From positions 1 through 23,452 of the IMG/VR virus record IMGVR_UViG_3300025684_000938: a stretch of 23,452 bases of DNA. The stretch is one strand, 5' to 3'. Positions 1 through 7,960 of this stretch are shown here, piece by piece (positions within the stretch are counted from its first letter, which is position 1; each line of letters opens with the position of its first letter). The notes under the pieces were generated by a model. It saw only the letters and a list, made by a program, of their open reading frames with translations, was not told the DNA's origin and ran no database searches. The DNA comes from a virus. A program made the position numbers and the translations under genes.

Positions 1-125
1 TAAGCGATTTACTATCAGAAAAAACATCGATAATTCCTTTCACAACTGAGCTAGAACAAGACAGTACTGATGTAAGTATATACACAGCAAAATATTTTGA
101 CAGTTACGCACACGAGGTTATTTAA
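1..125 (+). CDS. C-terminal end of an unknown protein (partial)
   Basis: A reading frame is open from the left edge (first complete codon at base 3) to a TAA at 123-125. It gives about 40 residues ending in YFDSYAHEVI. The stop overlaps the ATG of the next gene by one base (TAATG), the same junction seen between the SGNH gene and the dehydrogenase gene. This tight coupling is the main reason to regard it as the end of a real gene of the plus-strand sugar operon. Too little is visible to assign a family. A glycosyltransferase or another surface-polymer enzyme would suit the context, but that is only inference. Confidence 0.6.
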   Translation, partial: SDLLSEKTSIIPFTTELEQDSTDVSIYTAKYFDSYAHEVI

Positions 126-1051
126 TGACAGCATTTAAACCAATAGACTACGATATTATCTATCTTAGTTATGACGAACCTAATGCAGAAAAAAATTATG
201 CAGATTTGTGTAAGAAAGTACCGTGGGCAAAACGTGTTCATGGAGTTGAAGGATCAGATGCAGCACACAAAGCATGTGCAGAACTAAGTGAAACAGATAG
301 ATTTATTACAGTAGACGCCGACAATATTGTTAGACAAGATTTTTTAAATCAAACACTAGATTTTAACGAGCATGGCGACTTAAAAAATACCGTGATTAGT
401 TGGAAGGGCCGTAATGAAATAAACGGATTAATGTACGGCAACGGTGGACTTAAATGTTGGCCTAAGAAGTATGTGTTAAATATGCGTACACACGAAAACG
501 CTGATCCAAATAATAAGCATGCTCAAGTAGATTTTTGCTGGGATGCGCAGTATATTCAAATGAATAGTTGTTACTCAGATGTGTACAATAATCATACCTC
601 CCAACAAGCATGGAGAGCGGGATTTAGAGAAGGAGTAAAGCTTGCTACTGACCAAGGCTTGCGTCTTACTCCGGACACTCTTAAAAATAATCACTGGCGC
701 TGCTTACATTGGCTTTACATTTGGACTATGATTGGTGCAGATATTAAAAATGGTCTATGGGCTATATATGGCGCTAGAGAAGGATTGTACATGTCAATGT
801 GTACAGACTGGGATTATGTACAAGTAAGAGACTTTAAATATTTAAACGAGTATTGGGATAAAACAGTTAGCGTACACATACATGATGGAAACTTGTTAGA
901 ATCAATTCAACGGCTAGGTAACAGCCTTATTGATGAGTTAGACATTCCTATTTCAGTAAATCCATTAGATGCACAACAAAGTAAGTTCTTTAAAGCAGTG
1001 TATGAGCATCCGGCAAGGACTAACAATCTAAAATTTATTGATAAGGAATAA
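125..1051 (+). CDS. GT-A-like glycosyltransferase family protein
   Basis: 308 aa. The N-terminus (IIYLSYDEPNAEKNY, residues 11-25) leads to a KRVHGV motif (37-42) and VDADN (63-67), which resembles the DXD motif that binds metal and nucleotide sugar in GT-A glycosyltransferases. A conserved block reading INGLMYGNGG follows in the middle. The gene at 4165 is a shorter paralogue sharing all four blocks, which shows they are conserved family features. No signal peptide or membrane segment is visible, so a cytoplasmic enzyme is expected. The start overlaps the preceding stop by one base. The next gene follows after 2 nt with a good Shine-Dalgarno (AAGGA, 1043-1047) inside this gene's end. The sugar donor and acceptor cannot be predicted. 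The fold class is inferred from the DXD-like motif and context. Confidence 0.75.
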   Translation: MTAFKPIDYDIIYLSYDEPNAEKNYADLCKKVPWAKRVHGVEGSDAAHKACAELSETDRFITVDADNIVRQDFLNQTLDFNEHGDLKNTVISWKGRNEINGLMYGNGGLKCWPKKYVLNMRTHENADPNNKHAQVDFCWDAQYIQMNSCYSDVYNNHTSQQAWRAGFREGVKLATDQGLRLTPDTLKNNHWRCLHWLYIWTMIGADIKNGLWAIYGAREGLYMSMCTDWDYVQVRDFKYLNEYWDKTVSVHIHDGNLLESIQRLGNSLIDELDIPISVNPLDAQQSKFFKAVYEHPARTNNLKFIDKE

Positions 1052-1053
1052 TC

Positions 1054-2310
1054 ATGAGTAAAAAATCAGCAAGAAAATCTGGTTTATTAAAACGCAGTAC
1101 TAATTATAAAATTCCTTTATTTGTTTCAGGCCAAGGTCAAAATAAATATACAAACATATACGACGACTGGACCAATGTAGAAAGATTTTTCTTCCCACAG
1201 AAAGATCACGAAGGGTATTTTGGTCTGTTCGGAAAACCTTTTTTTAGAATTTTTACAGATAGAATAACCCAAGAAAAATACTATTTTCCTATTATTGTTA
1301 GTATATCCGGTATTAGTAGCGTTATAGGCCAGCATATTTTAATCCCAGGATCTGTTCTTAATGATATTCAACAAAAAAAATGTAAAATACTTGTTGTGTG
1401 TCCTTATGAAGGATGGAACTGGCATTATTGGCAAGATCTAATAGATACAATTATAGATAAGTATTCATCATTATCTTCTGATGATTTTGTTGTTATAAAC
1501 GGAAATTTATCAAAAAATACTACTATTAAATCAGTTTATTTTAATTTTTTTGAACGTCAAACTATGTACGAAGATTTAAATAGTTTCCAATATGCAGGAA
1601 CTGATAAGATATTAGAAGGCGATTCAAGAGAACACAAATTTTTATATTTAAATCGCAGGCCTCATCACTTTAGGATTGCAGCAGTTAGCTTACTATATAG
1701 TAAAAGGCATCAAGGATTAATGAGCCTTGGTCTAAATGGGCAAATGGGTGATAATTATTTTGAAAATCAAGAAACTATATTTAAAACCCAATTACCAACA
1801 ATATACAAAACATACCAAAATATTAATTTAAAAAAGTCGTTACCATTAGTAATAAAAGACGGAATAGATGCAGAAACAGAAAATCCAGTTATTGACAAGC
1901 GTGTAGATAAATTTTATAATTCCTATTTACACATAGTAGCAGAAACATATCAGGATTACTCGATAGACAGATCTTTTTTTAGTGAAAAGATTTTTAAACC
2001 TATAATGTTTATGCAACCATTTGTTATTGTAGGAGAAGCGTTTGCATTGCAAAATTTAAAAAGTTTAGGTTACGCTACCTTTGATAAGTTTATTGACGAA
2101 TCGTATGACACAATAACTAACAATGAACAAAGAATGTACGCATGTATTAAAAGTGCTAAAGATTTTTTTAATAAACCTTCTAAAGAATTAGACAATATAC
2201 TCATTGAGATGTTGCCAATTTTAACACATAATATATGTCATTTACAATATAGATGTCAAACTTATGATCTTTCAATTAAACACCAATTGCTAGAGTTATT
2301 ACATGATTAA
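1054..2310 (+). CDS. glycosyltransferase-like protein (phage LPS-type)
   Basis: 418 aa. The most telling part is near residues 305-350: a block reading SFFSEKIFKPIMFMQPFVIVG, followed by LKSLGYATFDKFIDESYD. An Arg/Ser-Glu-Lys/Lys-Pro block followed by a Gly-Phe/Tyr-x-Thr-Phe segment is typical of GT-B type sugar transferases (fucosyltransferase or exostosin-like) found in marine phages and bacteria. A second conserved-looking block, LYLNRRPHHFRI, lies near residue 200. There is no membrane helix. The gene is very AT-rich: 12 of 60 bases are G or C at 1801-1860. AAGGA lies 6 nt before the ATG. The end overlaps the next gene by 8 nt. Donor specificity is unknown, and the family call rests on motif recognition only. 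Confidence 0.65.
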   Translation: MSKKSARKSGLLKRSTNYKIPLFVSGQGQNKYTNIYDDWTNVERFFFPQKDHEGYFGLFGKPFFRIFTDRITQEKYYFPIIVSISGISSVIGQHILIPGSVLNDIQQKKCKILVVCPYEGWNWHYWQDLIDTIIDKYSSLSSDDFVVINGNLSKNTTIKSVYFNFFERQTMYEDLNSFQYAGTDKILEGDSREHKFLYLNRRPHHFRIAAVSLLYSKRHQGLMSLGLNGQMGDNYFENQETIFKTQLPTIYKTYQNINLKKSLPLVIKDGIDAETENPVIDKRVDKFYNSYLHIVAETYQDYSIDRSFFSEKIFKPIMFMQPFVIVGEAFALQNLKSLGYATFDKFIDESYDTITNNEQRMYACIKSAKDFFNKPSKELDNILIEMLPILTHNICHLQYRCQTYDLSIKHQLLELLHD

Positions 2311-2920
2311 AAAAAGACTTATAACTTTTGGATGTTCGTATCCTTTTGGACAAGGATTACCTGATTGTATCGGACGCAATAACAATGAACCTGGGAAAAC
2401 AGCAAGTCATCAAGCATTTCCTGCACTAATAGCAAATGCAATAGATAGAGAAAATATAAATTTATCTGTTCCTGGATCGAGTAATAAAGCTATGGTTTAT
2501 AGATTACAAAAATTTAAGTTTGAAATCAGTGATATTGTACTATTGAATTGGACTCATGCTGAAAGAAGTTGTGTTATAAATAATAACACTGCAAGTATTA
2601 TAGGACCTTGGTGTCCAGATAAAAAATCTAAAATTTTTTATAAACAATTTAGTACAAACGAAGAAATAGAATTTAATAATAAAATATTTATATCTTGGAC
2701 AAATTATTATCTTGCACAATGCGTTACTCAAATAATTAATACTAAACCTTTTAATTATACAGGCGACACTGCAAGTAATTTTAAATCTAATAATGTAGAA
2801 TTTTTAGACAACACTATAAATGATTATAGAACAGATCACGCAGCAGATGGCTCGCATCCAGGGATTAAAAGTCATCAAGCATATGCAGATTATATATTAA
2901 CTGTATTGGAAAGAAACTAA
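2303..2920 (+). CDS. SGNH/GDSL-like hydrolase
   Basis: 205 aa. It shows the SGNH pattern. Block I is FGCSYPFGQG (residues 9-18) with the candidate nucleophile Ser12. Block II is the Gly of SVPGSSN. An Asn follows in DIVLLNWT (block III-like), and block V is DGSHPG with Asp182 and His185 (DxxH). The order and spacing match esterases and acyl-hydrolases of this fold. Between glycosyltransferases and a nucleotide-sugar dehydrogenase, the likely job is removing or moving O-acetyl groups on a glycan (inference). Such phage proteins are sometimes catalytically uncertain. It overlaps the upstream gene by 8 nt and shares one base with the downstream ATG (TAATG), indicating translational coupling. Confidence 0.65.
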   Translation: MIKKRLITFGCSYPFGQGLPDCIGRNNNEPGKTASHQAFPALIANAIDRENINLSVPGSSNKAMVYRLQKFKFEISDIVLLNWTHAERSCVINNNTASIIGPWCPDKKSKIFYKQFSTNEEIEFNNKIFISWTNYYLAQCVTQIINTKPFNYTGDTASNFKSNNVEFLDNTINDYRTDHAADGSHPGIKSHQAYADYILTVLERN

Positions 2921-4158
2921 TGAAAATAGGATTTATAGGTACAGGCAAGCTAGGCATGCCATGTGCAGAAGCAATTGCTAGTAAAGGACACAACGTTACA
3001 TGTTATGATGTTGCAAAGCGTACTAGTCACCAAGTAACAATCATGCCTACAATTAAAGATGCAGTAGAAGGCAGAGACATTGTATTTGTTGCAGTGCCTA
3101 CTCCACACGATCCAGACTACGATGGCAGAGCACCAACAGCACATTTAAATCCAAAAGACTTTAATTACGATATTGTAAAAGATGTATTAGCAGAAGCAAA
3201 CAAGCACATGACACAAGATCAATTGCTTGTGCTTATTAGTACAGTATTGCCCGGCACAACACGCAAGCAGTTTGTTGACCTTGTTCCTAACACACGCTTT
3301 GTATACAATCCTTACTTAATTGCAATGGGCAGTGTAGCATGGGATATGGTAAATCCAGAGATGGTTATGATCGGCACAGAAGATGGAAGTGCAACAGGCG
3401 ACGCAGAACAACTTGTAGACTTTTATAAAACTATAATGGAAAATAATCCACGCTATGAGATTGGTACTTGGGACGAGTGCGAGTGTATCAAAGTATTCTA
3501 CAATACGTTTATTAGTGCTAAAATAGGTCTTGTAAACATGATACAGGATGTAGCGCAGCAACAGGGCAACATTAACGTAGACGTTGTTACAGACGCTCTA
3601 GCTAAGTCTACGATGCGTATTATGGGTCCACAGTATATGAAAGCAGGCATGGGTGATGGAGGTGGGTGTCATCCACGTGACAACATTGCACTACGCTATA
3701 TGGCAAACGAACTTGGCTTAGGATACGATTTATTTGACAGCATCATGAATGCCAGAGAAATACAAGCAAAGAACATTGCATTAGAACTAGTGCAACATGC
3801 AAACGAACATAATATGCAGATTGTTATTCATGGCAAAGCATACAAGCCAAACGTAGAGTATTGCGATGGTAGTTACAGTTTACTAATTGGTCATTACTGT
3901 GAAGAGCAAGGCTTTGAACCTGTGTATGTAGATCCACTAACAGGCGACGAGTATGATCCAACAGAGACTTGTGTATTTTTACTAGCACACAGCGCAAGTA
4001 CTACATACAAGTACACTGGCAAGGATAGTGCAGACAAATTGTATTGCGATATTCCCAACGGTAGCATAGTAGTTGACCCTTGGCGCTCATATGTAAATCC
4101 AAATTGCACAGTAATCCATTACGGAAACACTAGACAATTAACTAAAAAAGTGTTATAA
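2920..4158 (+). CDS. UDP-glucose/GDP-mannose 6-dehydrogenase family protein
   Basis: 412 aa. The N-terminal Rossmann fingerprint is IGFIGTGKLG (Gly7, Gly9, Gly12). It is followed by FVAVPTP and STVLPGTT, which are typical of this family's NAD domain. The catalytic-Cys loop reads GGGCHPRDNIAL with Cys250, equivalent to the family's GG-S/x-C-F/H-P-K/R-D. A C-terminal HGKAYKPN motif matches the family's nucleotide-sugar binding domain. Members oxidise the C6 alcohol of an NDP-sugar to the carboxylate in two NAD-dependent steps. Length is near the family norm of 390-450. The aa after Cys is His where many members have Phe, so the exact substrate is uncertain. Local GC is clearly higher than in neighbours (28/60 at 2941-3000). 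It is translationally coupled to the SGNH gene. Confidence 0.9.
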   Translation: MKIGFIGTGKLGMPCAEAIASKGHNVTCYDVAKRTSHQVTIMPTIKDAVEGRDIVFVAVPTPHDPDYDGRAPTAHLNPKDFNYDIVKDVLAEANKHMTQDQLLVLISTVLPGTTRKQFVDLVPNTRFVYNPYLIAMGSVAWDMVNPEMVMIGTEDGSATGDAEQLVDFYKTIMENNPRYEIGTWDECECIKVFYNTFISAKIGLVNMIQDVAQQQGNINVDVVTDALAKSTMRIMGPQYMKAGMGDGGGCHPRDNIALRYMANELGLGYDLFDSIMNAREIQAKNIALELVQHANEHNMQIVIHGKAYKPNVEYCDGSYSLLIGHYCEEQGFEPVYVDPLTGDEYDPTETCVFLLAHSASTTYKYTGKDSADKLYCDIPNGSIVVDPWRSYVNPNCTVIHYGNTRQLTKKVL

Positions 4159-4159
4159 T
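4131..4159 (+). promoter_or_regulatory. sigma-70-like promoter with predicted leaderless start
   Basis: TAGACA (4131-4136) and TATAAT (4154-4159) are separated by exactly 17 nt; five of six -35 bases and all six -10 bases fit the consensus. The box lies in the last codons of the dehydrogenase gene. The next ATG is at 4165, only 5 nt after the -10, so transcription would start at or next to the start codon. No Shine-Dalgarno is visible before that ATG, which agrees with a leaderless message. Confidence 0.55.
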
Positions 4160-4164
4160 AAACT

Positions 4165-4833
4165 ATGTATGATATAGTATTCATAAGTTATCAGGAACCT
4201 AGTGCAGATGCTAACTATGCTGCACTCAAAGCACGGTTTTCTATGACTAAACGTGTACACGGAGTTAAAGGAATACATCAAGCACACATAAAAGCAGCAA
4301 AGAAATGCTTTACTAAGATGTTTTGGATCGTAGATGCTGATGCAATAATTATGGACGACTTTAACTTTGATTATGTTGTTCCTAATCACCAGTTAGATCA
4401 TGTACATGTATGGAGAGCAAAGAATCCTATTAATGGATTAGAATATGGTTACGGAGGAGTAAAGTTATTTCCTCGGCAGATGACAGTCGATATGGATACA
4501 ACTAAACCGGATATGACTACAAGCATAAGCGAACATTTTATTGCTGTAGATGAAGTTGCAAATATTACAGCATTTAACACAAGTCCATTTGAAACATGGA
4601 AAGGTGCATTTAGAGAATGTGCTAAACTAAGCAGTAGGACAATTACGAGACAAAACAATGAAGAAACAGAACAAAGACTTAATACTTGGTGTACAAAAGG
4701 CGGTGAGAGGCGCTATGGTGATTTCGCTATTGCTGGTGCTAATGCTGGCAGGGAGTTTGGGATTTCTAATAGGAGCAATATTAGCCTTATAAATAATTTT
4801 GATTGGTTAGCACAACAATTTAAAGAGGCATAA
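4165..4833 (+). CDS. GT-A-like glycosyltransferase family protein (short paralogue)
   Basis: 222 aa. It is a paralogue of the gene at 125. Shared blocks are YDIVFISYQEPSADANYA at the N-terminus, KRVHGV (29-34), the DXD-like VDADA (56-60), NPINGLEYGYGG, and a basic segment FETWKGAFRECAKL matching AWRAGFREGVKL in the longer copy. It lacks an internal stretch and about 60 C-terminal residues, so it may be a minimal version of the fold. No ribosome binding site precedes the ATG; a promoter with its -10 box 5 nt upstream suggests leaderless expression. It is the last plus-strand gene of the block. Its stop codon lies inside the convergent methyltransferase gene (14-nt tail-to-tail overlap). Function beyond likely sugar transfer is not visible. 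Confidence 0.7.
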   Translation: MYDIVFISYQEPSADANYAALKARFSMTKRVHGVKGIHQAHIKAAKKCFTKMFWIVDADAIIMDDFNFDYVVPNHQLDHVHVWRAKNPINGLEYGYGGVKLFPRQMTVDMDTTKPDMTTSISEHFIAVDEVANITAFNTSPFETWKGAFRECAKLSSRTITRQNNEETEQRLNTWCTKGGERRYGDFAIAGANAGREFGISNRSNISLINNFDWLAQQFKEA

Positions 4834-5632
4834 ATTTGCCAACAAGCATATGCCTAGTGCCGCGAGTGTCTTCTACTTCCTCTTCAAAAAGTATCTCTGC
4901 ACGTTCGGGCATTTGGTCTTTAAACTCTTGTAAACTATTAACACAATTTACATGCCCTTCTATGCCAAACATATTATTCGACTGGAATGCAAAGTAACAA
5001 TTGTCTGATAATTTAGGAGTTCTAAATATGCTAGTGTCTTGATCATTACTTAATGCTCCAGCCCCAAACCATTTCCAATCTTTCATTGGCGGCATATGTT
5101 CGCAGCTAGTATTAATAATTAGATTTGTATTTAAATATGCATCTCTATATGTTTTAAAAATGTCATCACAAATATAATCTACATTTTCGTAATTATTAAA
5201 TAATTTTTTTGATACCTTTGTAGTTTGGTTATCTAAATCAATGTTAACAATTTTTTTAACTTTATTTGCTAGCTTAGGTATCAATATACTTCCGTACCAT
5301 CCTGCCCACATTACAACTGTTGAATCTTTGTCTAATATTTTTAAATCGTCTACAGCATTTAACAGTGCTGTTTTTGCTGCAATTTGATTATGACTAAATG
5401 AATCTAATAAAGTTTTCTCTAAACTAGGATCTTCTTTAATTAATCCAAATACAGTTTTTAATAAAGATGCATCTGTTTCAGGCTGCAATAACTTAAACAT
5501 AGTAGTTAGAAAGTACAACTCGTCATTTCTGTTTATTGCAGTTACTAAATTATATAATTCGGTAATATCTATATCTTTATTAGTAAGACTTAGTACATTT
5601 TTAACGTACTGTAACTTTTCTCTATTAATCAT
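4820..5632 (-). CDS. class I SAM-dependent methyltransferase-like protein
   Basis: 270 aa. A helical N-terminal part (about residues 1-100) is followed by VVMWAGWYGSILIP (107-120), which fits the glycine-rich motif I of class I methyltransferases. VNIDLD follows, with an acidic residue near position 132 at the end of the second strand that would bind the SAM ribose. Further on comes INTSCEHM, a motif-IV-like segment. Motif I has Trp-Tyr-Gly instead of the usual GxGxG, so SAM binding should be treated as likely rather than certain. It is the last gene of the minus-strand run and its start overlaps the carbamoyltransferase stop by 8 nt, so the two are probably co-translated. The natural acceptor is unknown. 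Confidence 0.6.
   Translation of the reverse strand: MINREKLQYVKNVLSLTNKDIDITELYNLVTAINRNDELYFLTTMFKLLQPETDASLLKTVFGLIKEDPSLEKTLLDSFSHNQIAAKTALLNAVDDLKILDKDSTVVMWAGWYGSILIPKLANKVKKIVNIDLDNQTTKVSKKLFNNYENVDYICDDIFKTYRDAYLNTNLIINTSCEHMPPMKDWKWFGAGALSNDQDTSIFRTPKLSDNCYFAFQSNNMFGIEGHVNCVNSLQEFKDQMPERAEILFEEEVEDTRGTRHMLVGKFMPL
4826..4855. repeat. 7-bp inverted repeat at convergent gene ends
   Basis: AGGCATA (4826-4832) is the reverse complement of TATGCCT (4849-4855), with a 16-nt loop. It sits exactly where the two convergent genes overlap, so a hairpin could slow polymerase in either direction. No T-run follows on either strand, so it is not a standard intrinsic terminator. Confidence 0.25.
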
Positions 5633-7103
5633 TTGTTTTCCTTATAATGTAATCGCCAATTACTAGTATGTCTAATCCGCATTTATTAAACGTAGCAATA
5701 GCGTCTTCAGGAGTTTCTACAATAGGCTCTTGACAGTTAAAGCTAGTATTAAGCAGCATAGGAACGCCTGTAAGCGCATAGAACACATTTATTAAGTCAT
5801 AGTAACGAGGATTAAACTCGCGCTGTACGGTCTGTATACGTGCTGTGCCGTCTACGTGTGTTACTCCTGGAATAGCATCTGACGTGACTGGCATAATACG
5901 ACTCATGTACGGACTAGGCTGAGTAGTGTCAAAGTATTCGTTGTAATGTTCTACAAGTACACTAGGAGCAAATGGTCTAAAGTCTTCACGCAGTTTAATT
6001 TTACTATTAATGATATCTTTAATATTAGGATTACGAGGATCAGCAAGTATGCTACGATTGCCTAACGCTCTATTACCGCTTTCGCTTTTGCCTTGGAACC
6101 ATCCAACAATTTTACCGTCAGCAATAGCTTGAGCAACTTCTGTTATATTGACTTTTTCATCACCAACGTAGTTGTATTCTTTGCCTGCATATACATTTGG
6201 TATGTGTATATTATTATTTTGGGTATACTCGGCATGCATATAAGTGCCAAGAGATTGTCCCTCATCGCCTACAGCAGGCGGCACATGCACATTAGTATAA
6301 TGTTTTGTAAATTCTTCATTTACATATCCGTTGTATGCTACTCCGCCTGTTAGGCACAAGTTGTTACAACTTTTAAGAGGATATACATGTTTTTTAATTA
6401 AGTTTTCTGTATAAATTTGTAGTGTAAATGCAACGTTTTCTTTGGGAACACGTTTTAAAATTTTAGAAGATCCGTCTGGTAATCTATGATTAGGAGCAGC
6501 CATATACATATCGATCATATCGTGTATTTCGCTGTCGTACTCACCAAATCCTGCTAGGCCCATGGTCTTGCCTGCACCCAGATAACTAAATCCAATGTCT
6601 TGTGACAATCGATTCCAAAGCCCACCGATTGATACTTTATCAGACAGGTTGGTTATATTTCCGTCCTTGTCTGTAAAGATGCAGTTAAATTGCCATCCTC
6701 TGCCGTCAATTGCTAACACATCGCTTTGTTTAAATCCCGAGCTTAAAAAAGCATAAGCAGCATGTGATTGATGATGATCAATGTAGTAATAGTCATCAGT
6801 CTTGTAATAGTCCCATAAATTAGTAGGCTTAAAATCTAAAAAACTTAAATCAGGTAATGTATCTTCGAGTAGATCACGAACAAATTCTTGACCTAGATTT
6901 GAACATGTAAATGCAAACATGTGATCTTTATTATAATTAGGTAAAAAGTGTTCACGGAAAAACTCACGACTAGGTTCTGGATCGTGCGGATTAGTAGGAT
7001 TAAGATTGTGCTTTTTACGAGTATATCTTTCGGCCAAGTAATGAAGCTCGCCGTTGTATGTATTATGATCGTGTATATTTACTGCAACAGAAAAAATATT
7101 CAT
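5625..7103 (-). CDS. NodU/CmcH-family carbamoyltransferase
   Basis: 492 aa. The N-terminal half holds the HHQSHAA motif (residues 110-116), the metal-binding signature of the Kae1/TsaD-like carbamoyl-adenylate domain, followed by LAIDGRGW, GAGKTMGLAGFGEYD and LTGGVAYN. The C-terminal half holds FQGKSESGNRALGNRSILADP and LREDFRPFAPSVL, the hallmark of the CmcH/NodU C-terminal domain. LLNTSFNCQEPIVETPEDAI lies near the end. Family members transfer a carbamoyl group from carbamoyl phosphate, with ATP, to a hydroxyl of a sugar (NodU), antibiotic (CmcH, TobZ) or similar. The protein is shorter than many members (about 550-600 aa), but both domains look complete. Stop and start overlap neighbours by 8 and 4 nt. 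Confidence 0.93.
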   Translation of the reverse strand: MNIFSVAVNIHDHNTYNGELHYLAERYTRKKHNLNPTNPHDPEPSREFFREHFLPNYNKDHMFAFTCSNLGQEFVRDLLEDTLPDLSFLDFKPTNLWDYYKTDDYYYIDHHQSHAAYAFLSSGFKQSDVLAIDGRGWQFNCIFTDKDGNITNLSDKVSIGGLWNRLSQDIGFSYLGAGKTMGLAGFGEYDSEIHDMIDMYMAAPNHRLPDGSSKILKRVPKENVAFTLQIYTENLIKKHVYPLKSCNNLCLTGGVAYNGYVNEEFTKHYTNVHVPPAVGDEGQSLGTYMHAEYTQNNNIHIPNVYAGKEYNYVGDEKVNITEVAQAIADGKIVGWFQGKSESGNRALGNRSILADPRNPNIKDIINSKIKLREDFRPFAPSVLVEHYNEYFDTTQPSPYMSRIMPVTSDAIPGVTHVDGTARIQTVQREFNPRYYDLINVFYALTGVPMLLNTSFNCQEPIVETPEDAIATFNKCGLDILVIGDYIIRKTND

Positions 7104-7960
7104 ATGTTTCTCGTGAATATTTTGTTTAATTGATCATCCTTAATTATATCAAGTATACGTTCACGTTGTGCGGCAGGGCGCTTTGGAATGATATCTAAAC
7201 AACTTCGGCAATAGTTTTCATATTCGAACAATTTATAATTCATCATCTTGTCAATGTTTTCTTTAGTAACGTCAAATTGCCTTGACCCATTAATTGCTTT
7301 ACGACTACAATGTCTTATTTTTTGTATTTCAAAGTCGAACACAGGTACTAGCGGAAATTTAGCACATACTCTTCGATCCATTTCTGGTGCTTGGACAGGT
7401 GTATGATCTTCAAAAAAGCTTGGCGAACGTGAATTGTATTCCTTAAACTCTGTGTTCTTATGTTTTAAATATGCTAAATCGTGTTTGTCTCTGTAATTAA
7501 AGTAACCCGGTGTTTCAATAATCAAATTGTAATTGTTTAAATCATTAGGTTCAAAGAAATCATAGTTGCCTAGTTTTTCAATTCGATCTTCATAAAAGTC
7601 TAATACTAAATGTTCGATGTAGATAATTTCTGGATCTTCTAATACCTCTGGATAAAATTTACGTATTAGTGAATTAGATAATACTTGAATTACAAGATTA
7701 GGATGCTTTTTAATTTCAGCAATAATTTCTCGTAGATTTTTAATAAGAGCAGGTTCACCGCCTAGTAAACAAATGCGTGTCTTATACGGAGAAAGACCGT
7801 CTAGGATAGTTCTTACGAAATCCATATCAACATCAAGATTGCGCATTTCTAGCGTCCACGCCGTACAGTAGTGACAACTTTTATTGCAACTCTTGGTCAT
7901 GTAAAAGTCTACAGTTCTGTATTCTGAACCTTTTAGATCTGCTAACATTTTAATTGCCAT
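7100..7960 (-). CDS. radical SAM protein
   Basis: 286 aa. Cys25-x3-Cys29-x2-Cys32 (SCNKSCHYC) is the canonical radical SAM [4Fe-4S] site, and GGEP at 67-70 is the SAM amino-group motif. Extra cysteines in the last third (RRVCAKF, RHCSRK and CRSC) suggest a second, partial SPASM/twitch-type cluster. The ATG has an AAGGTG Shine-Dalgarno about 7 nt upstream, which supports this start over the Met at residue 5. It overlaps the nitroreductase gene by 11 nt and the carbamoyltransferase start by 4 nt, so the three form one translational unit. Reaction and substrate are unknown. The neighbours suggest a step in making or decorating a small molecule (inference). Confidence 0.85.
   Translation of the reverse strand: MAIKMLADLKGSEYRTVDFYMTKSCNKSCHYCTAWTLEMRNLDVDMDFVRTILDGLSPYKTRICLLGGEPALIKNLREIIAEIKKHPNLVIQVLSNSLIRKFYPEVLEDPEIIYIEHLVLDFYEDRIEKLGNYDFFEPNDLNNYNLIIETPGYFNYRDKHDLAYLKHKNTEFKEYNSRSPSFFEDHTPVQAPEMDRRVCAKFPLVPVFDFEIQKIRHCSRKAINGSRQFDVTKENIDKMMNYKLFEYENYCRSCLDIIPKRPAAQRERILDIIKDDQLNKIFTRNI

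Noticed and set aside
2575-2582. Exact TATAAATA on the plus strand inside the SGNH gene
   Set aside because: It lies mid-gene with no start codon at suitable spacing. It illustrates that the octamer also occurs by chance in AT-rich DNA.
4788-4795. Exact TATAAATA on the plus strand near the end of the short glycosyltransferase
   Set aside because: Transcription from it would run into the convergent methyltransferase gene in antisense; no plus-strand gene follows.
6093-6353. Open frame of 86 codons antisense to the carbamoyltransferase
   Set aside because: Hydrophobic shadow of a conserved gene, without ribosome site or recognisable features.
7100-7960. QueE-type radical SAM partner for the QueC-like protein
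   Set aside because: Length, extra C-terminal cysteines and standard CxxxCxxC without QueE features do not fit, and it is co-translated with the nitroreductase and carbamoyltransferase instead.
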